Both the position numbers and the translations under genes were made by a program. The notes beneath the pieces are model-generated. The model saw nothing but the letters and a program-made list of their open reading frames with translations. It did no database searches and was not told the DNA's origin. From Chamaesiphon minutus PCC 6605 (GTDB taxonomy: Bacteria; Cyanobacteriota; Cyanobacteriia; Cyanobacteriales; Chamaesiphonaceae): 64,000 bases of DNA. This document shows positions 1 to 8,938 of this stretch, piece after piece. Location: NCBI RefSeq assembly GCF_000317145.1, contig NC_019697.1, positions 372,001 through 436,000 of the forward strand, given 5' to 3'. Numbering within the stretch: position 1 is the first letter of the stretch; every line of letters starts with the position of its first letter.

Positions 1-306
1 TTTGTGACTTTCTTCGGTCCCGATAATTTTCCCCCACTCGAAGCAATGGCTCTCGGCTGTCCGGTAATTGCCTCTAATGTGTCGGGGGCACAAGAGCAAC
101 TAGGATCGGCAGCGATACTAGTCGATCCCAAGCAGCCAGCAGAAATAGCGTTGGCGATCGAGTCTTTAGTTAAAGACGATTTGCTCCGTCAAAAGACGAT
201 CGAAAATGGCTTAAAAAGAGCAAATCGCTGGACTGCCAAAGATTATATCCAAGAAATTTTTGCCACGATCGATGATTTCGAGGCAATTAGACGTTGTTGG
301 AAGTAG
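1..306 (+). CDS. Glycosyltransferase, C-terminal part (gene enters from left edge)
   Basis: The reading frame is open from base 1, so this is the 3' end of a longer gene. About 101 residues are visible. They carry the nucleotide-sugar binding end of a GT-B glycosyltransferase (GT1/GT4 family): an E-A-M-A-x-G-C-P-V-I-A-S core around residues 14-26, where the conserved Glu contacts the donor sugar nucleotide, then the usual A-x-L-V-D-P segment and a helical tail. The GTG at position 4 is simply the first possible start codon inside the window and not the real start. The acceptor and donor sugars cannot be read from this fragment. Its neighbour tyrS converges on it with only 13 bp between the stops. 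Confidence 0.8.
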   Translation, partial: FVTFFGPDNFPPLEAMALGCPVIASNVSGAQEQLGSAAILVDPKQPAEIALAIESLVKDDLLRQKTIENGLKRANRWTAKDYIQEIFATIDDFEAIRRCWK

Positions 307-319
307 TCTGGAGCGGAGT

Positions 320-1558
320 CTATTCAATTAACTTTTTAAAACGTTTTTTGCCTACTTGTAAAACTTTCCCAACTAGCTCCGCTGCGTCATTATAGGTAAG
401 TTCGATGTCAGAGATAGACTCGCCATCCAACCGCACCGCACCACCTTGAATTTGCCGTTTGGCATCGTTACTACCAGTACACAAACCACTCGCCGACAGA
501 ATTTGGAATATTCTAGCGGGGAAAGTCACAGCAGCCAGCGAAAATTCGGGAATGCTATCGCCACCTGCATTTTGACCGGGTTTGGTAATTAGCGCGATCG
601 CATCGGCTTGGGCTTGGATGGCGCGCTCTGTACCGTGGTACTGCGAGGTTACCGTCAGGGCGAGCAGCTTTTGGGCTTCTCTGGGGTTCTCTGGCAATCG
701 AGCGAGTTCTAGGTCGGTCAGGAGGGTAAAGTAATCTTTGATAATGCTGTCGGGCGTTTTCTCTAGCTTAGAGTACATACTCAGAGCGTCTTCGCCCAAT
801 CCGACATAATTGTTGAGAGATTTGGACATTTTCTGGACGCCATCGGTACCGAGCAGAATGGGCATCAATAGGCCAAATTGCGGCGTCAGCCCGAAATGAC
901 GCTGGAGATCGCGCCCGACGACTAAATTAAACTTTTGATCGGTACCGCCGAGTTCGACATCGGCGCGGACGGCAACGGAATCGTAGCCCTGCATCAGCGG
1001 GTACAGAAACTCGTGAATAAAAATCGGCGTCTCTTTTTCGTAGCGCAGCGCGAAACCTTCTTTAGCCAGCATTTGTCCCACCGTCATCGTGGACAGCAGT
1101 TCGAGCGTCTGACCCAAATCCAATTTGGAGAGCCATTCGGAATTGTAGCGGACTTCCAACCGTCCTGGCGTCTCAAAATCGAGAATCGGGCGCACGAGAT
1201 CGAGATAAGCTAGAGCATTATCGGTAACTTGCTCCGGCGTCAATTGCTTGCGGACTTCCGATTTACCAGTCGGATCGCCAATGCGGGCGGTGAAGTCGCC
1301 AATAATTAGCACCGCAGTATGTCCGGCATCTTGGAAAGATCTGAGCTTGCGGAGGGGAATACTATGACCGAGGTGGATATCAGCACCCGTTGGATCGATC
1401 CCCAGTTTGACCCGCAGTGGACGGTCGGTTTGTGCTAGTCGCTGGGCAATATTCTCAGCCGGATCTGAGGAACTTGGCTGGTGGGGAAAAATCTCACTCA
1501 CACCTCTAAATAACCAATCGAATCGATCTGATGCTGGCACGGAAACACTTACAGTCAT
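320..1558 (-). CDS. tyrS: Tyrosyl-tRNA synthetase
   Basis: A 412-residue class I aminoacyl-tRNA synthetase that activates tyrosine and charges tRNA-Tyr in the cytoplasm. The HIGH-type motif is HLGH at residues 62-65 and the KMSKS motif is at 243-247. A G-G-T-D-Q-K-F-N segment near 204-211 helps form the amino-acid pocket. The last 65 or so residues look like an S4 RNA-binding domain with [12 protein letters not shown]. Length is normal for bacterial TyrRS. The start is an ATG at 1558; the N-terminus of about 45 residues before the catalytic fold is ordinary. It stands alone, convergent with the glycosyltransferase and divergent from the penicillin-binding protein gene. Confidence 0.96.
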   Translation of the reverse strand: MTVSVSVPASDRFDWLFRGVSEIFPHQPSSSDPAENIAQRLAQTDRPLRVKLGIDPTGADIHLGHSIPLRKLRSFQDAGHTAVLIIGDFTARIGDPTGKSEVRKQLTPEQVTDNALAYLDLVRPILDFETPGRLEVRYNSEWLSKLDLGQTLELLSTMTVGQMLAKEGFALRYEKETPIFIHEFLYPLMQGYDSVAVRADVELGGTDQKFNLVVGRDLQRHFGLTPQFGLLMPILLGTDGVQKMSKSLNNYVGLGEDALSMYSKLEKTPDSIIKDYFTLLTDLELARLPENPREAQKLLALTVTSQYHGTERAIQAQADAIALITKPGQNAGGDSIPEFSLAAVTFPARIFQILSASGLCTGSNDAKRQIQGGAVRLDGESISDIELTYNDAAELVGKVLQVGKKRFKKLIE

Positions 1559-1887
1559 ATGGATGATGAAAATCGAGCAGAATCTCTAAAACAGTTGCAA
1601 GTTAAGCTTATTATGGTTACTACACAATCCAAAATACCTTTACACGCTCTTTAATATCTTAGAGCCATAACTCCTCCACACGATAAAGCGGTAAAGATCG
1701 ACCCCTTTCGCCTACAGCAAGTTCACTTTGTGTCTTTTGTGTAGCTGCTAGCAGCGAAGATGGCGATCTCTAGTTACGATCGAGACAAGGCGCAAATTAA
1801 GGCTCTTTCCCAACCCTTAATGGCTCGTCTCGAAGATTGGATAGAACTTTGAACTAATTGTCCCTAATTTGAGAGAGAAAGATCCTA
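1559..1887. other. Spacer between tyrS and the PBP gene, with a possible 30-codon remnant
   Basis: This divergent spacer should hold the promoters of tyrS and the PBP gene, but I could not assign -10/-35 boxes with confidence. A short open frame at 1760-1852 (plus strand, ATG to TGA) would encode a 30-residue peptide beginning M-A-I-S-S-Y-D-R-D-K. Its composition looks protein-like (amphipathic, D-R-D-K-A-Q-I-K-A-L), so it may be the surviving N-terminus of a truncated gene. No Shine-Dalgarno motif stands out, and I do not recognise it. Confidence 0.25.
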
Positions 1888-3819
1888 GTGTCTTCTAGAG
1901 CTTTAAATAAAAAGAACCCCAAACAGAAACCCGACGAACCGATGGATCGCAAACCAGAAGATGGTAGATTCTTCGGCGGTATCGGTCAAATTGCGGGCGG
2001 TACGATCTTAGGTATCACCATGTTAGCTAGTTCGATCGTCGCTGGTGGCTTAGTAGGGCTGGCAATTAGCTTCCGGAATTTACCAGACGTGCGGGTACTT
2101 CGCAGCTACGCACCGACCGAAACTACCTATATCTATGACGTCAAAGGGATGCAGTTGGCCAGTCTGCACGATGAAGCCAATCGCGAAGTCGTACCGCTCA
2201 ACCGGATTTCGCCCAACTTAAAACGCGCCTTACTAGCGATCGAAGACAGTCACTTCTACTATCATCAAGGGGTCAATCTCACTGGGGTGGGACGAGCCAT
2301 TAGTACCAACTTCAAAAAAGGTGGCGTCACCGAGGGTGGTTCGACGATCACCATGCAGTTGATCAAGAACTTATTCCTCTCTCAAAAACGACAATTTAGC
2401 CGAAAACTAGCCGAAGCCGTACTCTCGATTCGACTCGAACAAATTTTCCGTAAAGACGAAATTCTGGAAATGTACCTCAATCAAGTTTATTGGGGTCACA
2501 ATAACTATGGAGTAGAAACAGCAGCCCAGAGCTATTTTAACAAACATGCCTCCGATCTAAATTTAGCAGAAGGGGCGATGATGGCAGGATCGATCGCCGC
2601 ACCCGAAAAATATAGTCCCTTTACCAATTTTAAAGCAGCTAAAAAGCGGCAAGAAGTAGTTTTAGCAAGGATGGTCGAACTCAAGTGGATTACGCCAGCC
2701 GAAGAAAAAAAAGCGAAAGCCTATAAAATCAAACTCGGTAAGATCAAAACTTGGCAAAGTAGTAGATTACCTTTTGTTACCGATGCCGCGATCGAAGAAC
2801 TCAATCAACGCTTTGGGCGCGAAACCGTGCGGAAAGGCGGGATGCGGATTCAAACTACGATCGATTATAACTTCCAACTCGCTGCCGAAAAAGTCGTTCA
2901 AAATGCTTACAATCGCTTAGGTAGAAGTAAGTATCAAATCAGCCTCGTCGCAGTCGATCCGCGCACGCACTTTATCAAAGCCATGGTAGGCGGCGTAGAC
3001 TACAAAAAAAGTAACTTCAACCGCGCCATGTATGCCAATCGGCAACCCGGTTCCTCATTCAAACCTTTCGTCTACTATACCGCCTTCGCCACTGGCAAAT
3101 TCTCGCCCGAATCGACGGTATACGATAACCCCGTCCGCTATCGCGATGGTAGTGGCTACTATTCGCCGCGCAACTATGGCGGCGGCTATTCTGGTGCAAT
3201 GAGCGTCCGGAGTGCCATTATGCAGTCTACTAACGTACCAGCGGTAAAATTAGGTAAAGAAGTCGGCTTGGATAAAGTCATCCAAACTTGTCGCACCTTG
3301 GGCATCAAAAGCCCGATCGAACCAGTTGTATCTTTACCACTAGGCGCGGTTGGCGTGACGCCAGTCGAAATGGCTGGTGCATTTGCCACCTTTGCCAGCA
3401 ACGGCTGGCAATCCGAAACCACCACGATCCTCCGCGTCACAGATAGCGATGGTAATATCCTCCTCGACAATACCCCCCAACCCCAACTAGTTCTCAATGC
3501 CTGGGCTGCCGCTCAAATCAACAGCGCGCTCCAATCAGTAGTTAGCGGCGGTACTGGTAAAGAGGCCGCAATCGGTCGTCCAGCCGCTGGAAAAACCGGA
3601 ACTACCTCTTCAGAACGGGACGTCTGGTTCGTGGGCTACGTGCCCCAGCTATCGGCCTCTGTGTGGATTGGTAAAGATGACTTTACACCCCTCGGTCGAG
3701 GCGTCACGGGCGGTACCTACGCCGCACCAATTTGGCGGAGCTTTATGAAAGAAGCTCTCAAAAACGAGCCTGTAGAATCGTTCTTACCACCAGCTAAGTT
3801 CAAACGTCCGGGAAGCTGA
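1888..3819 (+). CDS. Class A penicillin-binding protein (bifunctional PBP1A-type)
   Basis: A 643-residue bifunctional peptidoglycan synthase. It polymerises lipid II (GT51 domain) and cross-links the glycan strands (transpeptidase), acting in the periplasm from a membrane anchor. A cytoplasmic tail of about 30 residues precedes one transmembrane helix at roughly 33-62. The GT51 domain has the catalytic E-D-S-H-F at 119-123 and E-G-G-S-T-I-T-M-Q-L at 149-158. The transpeptidase has S-S-F-K near 388-391 (Ser nucleophile), S-T-N near 450, and K-T-G-T-T near 569. The start is GTG at 1888, preceded by a GAGAGAG stretch about 10 bp upstream; no ATG lies further upstream in frame. A monocistronic arrangement is likely. 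Confidence 0.95.
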   Translation: MSSRALNKKNPKQKPDEPMDRKPEDGRFFGGIGQIAGGTILGITMLASSIVAGGLVGLAISFRNLPDVRVLRSYAPTETTYIYDVKGMQLASLHDEANREVVPLNRISPNLKRALLAIEDSHFYYHQGVNLTGVGRAISTNFKKGGVTEGGSTITMQLIKNLFLSQKRQFSRKLAEAVLSIRLEQIFRKDEILEMYLNQVYWGHNNYGVETAAQSYFNKHASDLNLAEGAMMAGSIAAPEKYSPFTNFKAAKKRQEVVLARMVELKWITPAEEKKAKAYKIKLGKIKTWQSSRLPFVTDAAIEELNQRFGRETVRKGGMRIQTTIDYNFQLAAEKVVQNAYNRLGRSKYQISLVAVDPRTHFIKAMVGGVDYKKSNFNRAMYANRQPGSSFKPFVYYTAFATGKFSPESTVYDNPVRYRDGSGYYSPRNYGGGYSGAMSVRSAIMQSTNVPAVKLGKEVGLDKVIQTCRTLGIKSPIEPVVSLPLGAVGVTPVEMAGAFATFASNGWQSETTTILRVTDSDGNILLDNTPQPQLVLNAWAAAQINSALQSVVSGGTGKEAAIGRPAAGKTGTTSSERDVWFVGYVPQLSASVWIGKDDFTPLGRGVTGGTYAAPIWRSFMKEALKNEPVESFLPPAKFKRPGS

Positions 3820-4178
3820 AGCAGCCCCAATCAGAGGTTAACCGAAGATAGAGGCCGATCGGTGTCAACAGAGAACAGTACGACACTATTATGAGTTAAA
3901 GGGATCTCGATCGGAGCGTCCCCAGACTCCTTCAATCCGACAATCATCTGCCTCGGCGAGTTTGCTCGATCGGGATGTTTGTAGCAGGAGAAAATCGCGA
4001 TCGCCAGACACAGACAACTTTTGCAATCGATCGATCGTATTGAAACGTTCCGGTGCAGCGCGATCGGGCTAATTCTGTAGCTCTAACGCCATCGAAGATC
4101 GCTTGTTTCATTGGCTGCTCTCTCGGTTGCCTTGCGCACAAATTAGAGATTAACGGAGGCTTCTAGGGCAAGTTATGA
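3820..4178. other. Convergent spacer, no supported gene
   Basis: A spacer of about 360 bp between the convergent PBP and hydrolase genes, rich in CGATCG words. A 65-codon minus-strand frame at 3944-4141 has no recognisable domain, an arginine-rich composition typical of chance frames, and no convincing ribosome-binding site, so I do not call it. I see no clear GC-rich terminator with a T-run. Confidence 0.4.
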
Positions 4179-5051
4179 CTAGCTGTGTTGTATAAATTGC
4201 CCAATGGCTTTGAGATAAGACTGCTCTCCAGATCTGAGCAGACGGGTATGTCCAGCTTCAGACACAACATGCAAATATTTAGGAGCTGGAGCAGCAGCAA
4301 AAAGTCTTTGTCCCATCTTAAATGGCACAACATCATCCGCCGTACCATGAATGAATAATACTGGAATTTTTAGCGATCGCACCTTGGCAATCGAATCGAA
4401 TTTCTGAGTCAACAGCAGATCGACAGGAAACAGCCAACCGAATCCTCTCCACCTAGCCATGTCTGTCATGGATGTAAATGAACTTTGCACGATCGCGCCT
4501 GCTGCTTGTGGGTGTTTGACTGCTAAGTCAAGGGCGATTGCCCCGCCTAGAGATTCCCCATAAATAAATATTTGTGGAGGTGGCACTTTTTGTCGATCGA
4601 TTAGATAGTCCCAGGCTGCCTGACTATCGTTGTATAACTGGTTTTCACTGGGGAAATCACCCAGACTCTCTCCATAGCCTCGGTAATCGAATAGCAGCAA
4701 GGAAAACCCCAACTGTCGGAGTCCTTCAACTCGATCTAAGTAGTGGCTTTTATTGCCAGCAGCCCCACCCAAGAACAAGAGAACTTTAGGCGGAGTTGAG
4801 TCTTTCACTCGACGAGAATCGGCGGCAATCCACCAGCCTTTCAATTGCCCCGATCCGCTCGGCATGACAATCTCCCGATATGACATATTCCAGGGTGAAG
4901 CACTGGGCACCGCAACAATTTCACGATAGGGATGAAACATCAGATGGCACTGCCCGATCCACAAACATAGACAGATGGATATATAGACGATCGCCAACCT
5001 TTTGACCAAAGTACCCAGATGCTTACGGCGAATGACAACAGATCTTTTCAA
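4179..5051 (-). CDS. Membrane-anchored alpha/beta hydrolase
   Basis: A serine hydrolase of the alpha/beta fold, similar in layout to the serine aminopeptidase S33/BEM46-like group. An N-terminal membrane segment (about residues 16-38) precedes the catalytic domain. That domain has an oxyanion-type L-G-G-A-A-G-N loop, Y-R-G-Y-G-E-S, the nucleophile elbow G-E-S-L-G-G (Ser near 166), an acid in H-G-T-A-D-D (near 239), and His in E-A-G-H (near 267). The substrate is unknown. The start codon is uncertain: a TTG at 5087 gives 302 residues, while the TTG at 5051 has a good GGGAGG five bases upstream and gives 290, so I prefer 5051. Downstream of the divergent AAA pair but not obviously part of it. 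Confidence 0.82.
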   Translation of the reverse strand: MKRSVVIRRKHLGTLVKRLAIVYISICLCLWIGQCHLMFHPYREIVAVPSASPWNMSYREIVMPSGSGQLKGWWIAADSRRVKDSTPPKVLLFLGGAAGNKSHYLDRVEGLRQLGFSLLLFDYRGYGESLGDFPSENQLYNDSQAAWDYLIDRQKVPPPQIFIYGESLGGAIALDLAVKHPQAAGAIVQSSFTSMTDMARWRGFGWLFPVDLLLTQKFDSIAKVRSLKIPVLFIHGTADDVVPFKMGQRLFAAAPAPKYLHVVSEAGHTRLLRSGEQSYLKAIGQFIQHS

Positions 5052-5121
5052 GCTAACCTCCCACTGTTTTAAGCCCCGACAGAGCAAGTCCCTCTCAAAA
5101 GATTATTCTATAGAATTCGAG

Positions 5122-8100
5122 TTAGCGAGCCAACCAGCGATTGGCTTGTTCGATGAGATCGGGAATTTGACGATCGATCTGCCATACGAGCGGGATGCCA
5201 TCGTCGCCGCCAGCAAGTAAATACTTGCCATCTCTACTAAAATTGATACTTCTAATTGTGCCCCAATAGCCCCGAAAATCGGCCAACTGACGACCGCGAA
5301 CGTCCCAGATTCTTAAGGCTGCGCCAGCACCGCCAGTGGCGATCGAGCCATCTTGACTGCTAATATCGATATTTTCTGTGCCCGCCTGATAAGTTTGGAC
5401 ACCTTTCTCATCTTCAATTAATTTAGCTTCAATCTCCGACCTCCAGATTTTACCTTCTTTACTGACGATCGTAAACAATTGCGGATCTTTACTAAAGCCA
5501 ACTATGACTTTACTTCTGAGAGCTTTTTCGCGATCGTATTTTAACTTTTTGACCTGTGGTATTTGGGCGAGACGCTCGATTTTGGTAATCAAAGCAACTC
5601 GACCTTTATCGGCACCGATTCCTAGACTTTCGCCATCTTTGCTAAATCTTAAAGTGAGATGCGAGTAATCCAAGTGGATGGGTGGGATGACGATCGAATC
5701 TACTAGTTTATTTTCGTTGATATCGATCGCCCAAAATTTGATATTATCGCCAGTTTGTCCGGTTGTTGCTAGCAAACAGACATCGGCTCGATCGCCATAA
5801 GGTTTATAATTCCAATCCATACTATCTACATTACCTTGTCCGGTATTAAAACTACTAACTTCAACAATATTCTGCTTGTCGCCATCAGTTTCGATCTCGA
5901 GCAATCTAATATTTCCCTGAGAGTCACCAACGGCGATCGATCTTTTGTTGGGAGTAGAATTAGGATAAATCCGAATGGTATTAAATTTAATCTTCTTGTC
6001 TTTAGCAGAAAAACTACTTAATTGTTGAGGGAGCTGACCGGGACTATGAGACCACCAGGCGATTTTGCCATCTTCCCCTGCTGTAATAAAATACCTAGAA
6101 TCATAAGGATCGAACCGCACACTATTGATTTTTTCTTGATGCTTATGTTTTGAGGGCATCACTTCTGGTATTTTCCAGATCCGAATGATACTATCATCCC
6201 GACCGCTAGTTGCTAATTGTCGATCGAGATTACTATTAGGTTTGAATCGCATACTTTCGATCGATCCTTGATGACCTTTAAATTCGGTAATTAATTTACC
6301 ATTATCTTCAAGATTCCAAATTCTGACCGAATTACCATTACTCGCCGTCGGATCTTTAGCAGATGCTGTGGCTAATAGTTTGCCATCAGGACTAAATCGA
6401 ACTGCTCTAACTTCTCCAGTATGCGCGTTAATTGTCTTGAGATACTTACCATCAGCACTCCACAGCCTTACGGTGCCATCGCTGCTCCCTGTGGCGATTT
6501 CATAATCGGTACAATTGTTAGATACCGACGAGCAAAAGTAAATACTATTGACTGCACCGATATGACCGCTAAGAATCGCGATCGGGTTACCATCTAAATC
6601 CCAAATTTTTGCTGTATTATCTTGACCAGCACTGCCAATTCGATCTTTTTTACCATTTAAATTAAGAGAGACAACCCCCTGTGGATGAGCGACATTACCA
6701 TCAAGAGCGACGAATGTTTTAAGTAAATTTAAGCGATTGTTATTATCAAATTGCCACTTTTTTAATTTACCATCAGTTTCACCAGTACTAAATACATACA
6801 AACGATCGTCACGACGATCGCGTAGCAATCGTACATTTTGAACACTACCTTGATGCGCTGCGGCTTGATCGATCTTTGCTTTGTTTTGAATCCGATCGAT
6901 CCCTAATTTTTCCCACAGTCTGATATAACCATCGCTACTACCAGTTGCAAACATGCGATCGCATTCAGGATTTTCGGAGGTGAAACTAATAATTTTAGCT
7001 TCATCTTGGAGCGCGATCGCGGGTTTTGGTTCGCTAATTGGGATATTTGCAGTCCGATCCCAGAGTTTAATCGTGCCATCGCTTCCTGCCGTAAAGATGC
7101 GATCGTTTCCGCAAAAATAGACTGTATTTACACCTTGCTGATAGGTCTGAATCTCATCGATTTCTTGAATGCTATCGACGAGCTTTTGGAGAGCTAATTT
7201 GGGGCCAATTGTCGGCGATCGATCGCCCATTAAGGTCATTCTAATCGCTTGAGATTTTTTGGCATTCTCGATGGCAGCTTGGAGAGAATCGATCGGGGCA
7301 AATTCATACTGTTGCATAATCTGAGTGCTAGTGCGTTCGAGTCGATCGAGCCTGTCGGAAATTGTCAGGCTACGACCGAGCCAAATTAGACTAACTAATA
7401 AAACTAAGCCGATGCCAATTAATAGTAGGAGAATTTTAACAAATTTTTTAATTCGATCTTGAATTTTTTTGAGCTTCCAATCCGTGCGCCGTGCTTGAGA
7501 GCGATCGATAAAAGCGGTGTCTTCAATCCCAATCAATTGATTTTGTCGCCACTGAAATTCTTTCCAAGAAATTGCGGCATCTAAAGCATCGCCATCTAGC
7601 AGGAAGACATCAGATCGATCGCGATCGAGCCAATCAGTTAGAGCCTTACCATGGGGACAGATATCCGCCAACTGTCGATCGACCCAATCGCGACTAAATA
7701 CCTGCTGGTAGATCGGATTATAAACTTGTAATTTACCCGCTCGTTCGACTACTAATCCCGACAATCTCAGCGATTGTTGTTCGGGACTATTATTCGCAAT
7801 TAGGCCAGATTTGGATGTAATAATATAGCGATATTGTTGGAGTAAATGGCTGGATATTTCGCGCTTTGCCAAGAGGCGTGCTTCGATCGTGCGTAAGTGA
7901 ACGGGACTATCTCGCTCTTTCCAATTATCGATAATTTTTGTGCTGACAATTTGGGCGATCGCATCTTGGGGCGATTCAACTACTAACTGACATAATTTTT
8001 GGGTCAGAAAAGGTTGTCCCCCAGTCCAATCGAGAATTTCGGCGATCGTCTGGCTGGGATTGGCGACGCTCCCCTCTAAACCTCGGATCAAGGGTGAAAG

Positions 8101-8655
8101 ATCGTCCGTTATTTGCAATCCATTTAACTCGATCGCCCGACCGATATTAAAGGGGGTAATTTGTCGATCTTTAATCAAGTCCGTCGGTGCGGCTACGCCT
8201 AATAATACAAAGGATAATCGTTGATATTTAGGTCTAGCAGCGCGTCGTTCCGCACAGCTTCGGATCGTGCCAAAAAAGTTATCGGTAAAGGCACCTAAAC
8301 TCAAAACTTGGTCGATTTCATCGATAAAAATTACAATCTGACTATCGATCTGCTCCAGCACGATCTCATCGATAAAATTTGCCAACCTCTTACTCTCTGG
8401 AAGTCGAGCGTGAGTATCCCAAAAAATTTCTAACTCCGCATCTAAATCGAATTGAGTGGCTAACTCGTCCGCGATCGAGTTATACCACTGTGCTTCGCTT
8501 ACATCCACCGTACCGATCCCCGCCAGATCGATCTCGACACACGCCACCCCTCGATCTGCCAATTTCTGCATCGCGCGCAGTTTGAGGCTAGATTTGCCCA
8601 TCTGGCGGGAGTTCAAAATATAGCAAAACTCACCGCTATCGATGTACCGATCCAA
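5122..8655 (-). CDS. AAA-like domain protein with transmembrane helix and WD40 propeller (STAND-type)
   Basis: A large cyanobacterial signalling-type NTPase, 1177 residues as drawn. The N-terminal AAA-like (AAA_35) domain has Walker A in S-R-Q-M-G-K-S-S near residues 16-23 and an intact Walker B I-F-I-D-E-I-D-Q near 110. Winged-helix-like sequence follows to about 380. One hydrophobic transmembrane helix lies near 402-425. A coiled stretch leads to at least ten WD40 blades from about 495 to the C-terminus, recognisable by repeated I-K-L-W-D / I-R-I-W tails. Proteins of this architecture sense unknown ligands through the propeller and switch through the NTPase; no substrate is known here. The TTG start at 8655 truncates the family's N-terminus: see the next entry. 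It is transcribed divergently from the second AAA-like gene at 8939. Confidence 0.85.
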   Translation of the reverse strand: MDRYIDSGEFCYILNSRQMGKSSLKLRAMQKLADRGVACVEIDLAGIGTVDVSEAQWYNSIADELATQFDLDAELEIFWDTHARLPESKRLANFIDEIVLEQIDSQIVIFIDEIDQVLSLGAFTDNFFGTIRSCAERRAARPKYQRLSFVLLGVAAPTDLIKDRQITPFNIGRAIELNGLQITDDLSPLIRGLEGSVANPSQTIAEILDWTGGQPFLTQKLCQLVVESPQDAIAQIVSTKIIDNWKERDSPVHLRTIEARLLAKREISSHLLQQYRYIITSKSGLIANNSPEQQSLRLSGLVVERAGKLQVYNPIYQQVFSRDWVDRQLADICPHGKALTDWLDRDRSDVFLLDGDALDAAISWKEFQWRQNQLIGIEDTAFIDRSQARRTDWKLKKIQDRIKKFVKILLLLIGIGLVLLVSLIWLGRSLTISDRLDRLERTSTQIMQQYEFAPIDSLQAAIENAKKSQAIRMTLMGDRSPTIGPKLALQKLVDSIQEIDEIQTYQQGVNTVYFCGNDRIFTAGSDGTIKLWDRTANIPISEPKPAIALQDEAKIISFTSENPECDRMFATGSSDGYIRLWEKLGIDRIQNKAKIDQAAAHQGSVQNVRLLRDRRDDRLYVFSTGETDGKLKKWQFDNNNRLNLLKTFVALDGNVAHPQGVVSLNLNGKKDRIGSAGQDNTAKIWDLDGNPIAILSGHIGAVNSIYFCSSVSNNCTDYEIATGSSDGTVRLWSADGKYLKTINAHTGEVRAVRFSPDGKLLATASAKDPTASNGNSVRIWNLEDNGKLITEFKGHQGSIESMRFKPNSNLDRQLATSGRDDSIIRIWKIPEVMPSKHKHQEKINSVRFDPYDSRYFITAGEDGKIAWWSHSPGQLPQQLSSFSAKDKKIKFNTIRIYPNSTPNKRSIAVGDSQGNIRLLEIETDGDKQNIVEVSSFNTGQGNVDSMDWNYKPYGDRADVCLLATTGQTGDNIKFWAIDINENKLVDSIVIPPIHLDYSHLTLRFSKDGESLGIGADKGRVALITKIERLAQIPQVKKLKYDREKALRSKVIVGFSKDPQLFTIVSKEGKIWRSEIEAKLIEDEKGVQTYQAGTENIDISSQDGSIATGGAGAALRIWDVRGRQLADFRGYWGTIRSINFSRDGKYLLAGGDDGIPLVWQIDRQIPDLIEQANRWLAR

Positions 8656-8863
8656 ATCTCGATCGGCGGATCTGACGACATAGGTAGGTGCATTTGCGGG
8701 GAGACTACCACCAATTTTATATGCGATCTTGCCGATAGCCGCTCTCCTCGTCTGAGTGACAATGCTGTGGGACTTTGGATCTAATTTATTTTCCCACCAT
8801 TTCGCTCGACTGGTATCGACTTATCAAAGTCGATATCGACTTTGGTGGCGAACTATCTTTCAT
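8656..8863 (-). other. Missing N-terminus of the AAA-WD40 gene: in-frame homology without start, probable frameshift
   Basis: Upstream of the TTG at 8655 the same frame stays open to 8820 and reads family-typical sequence (I-G-G-S-L-P-A-N-A-P-T-Y-V-V-R-S-A-D, about 8656-8715), so translation must begin further upstream. No ATG, GTG or TTG occurs in that frame. An ATG at 8863, preceded by GGGTGGGGAG, opens a second frame that runs to a TAA at about 8789. Removing one base near the CCC/TTTT run at 8789-8795 (plus strand) would join the two frames. Either the gene is frameshifted, it uses a recoding event, or an unusual start such as ATT is used. Confidence 0.6.
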
Positions 8864-8938
8864 ACTCCCCACCCCCTGCTCTGTGCCAAATGCAGCCAGC
8901 AAAGTTCTAAAATGTAGTCAGCACTTCTCTGGCATACT

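Noticed and set aside
3944-4141. 65-codon minus-strand frame
   Set aside because: Arginine-rich, no family or start signal; most likely chance.
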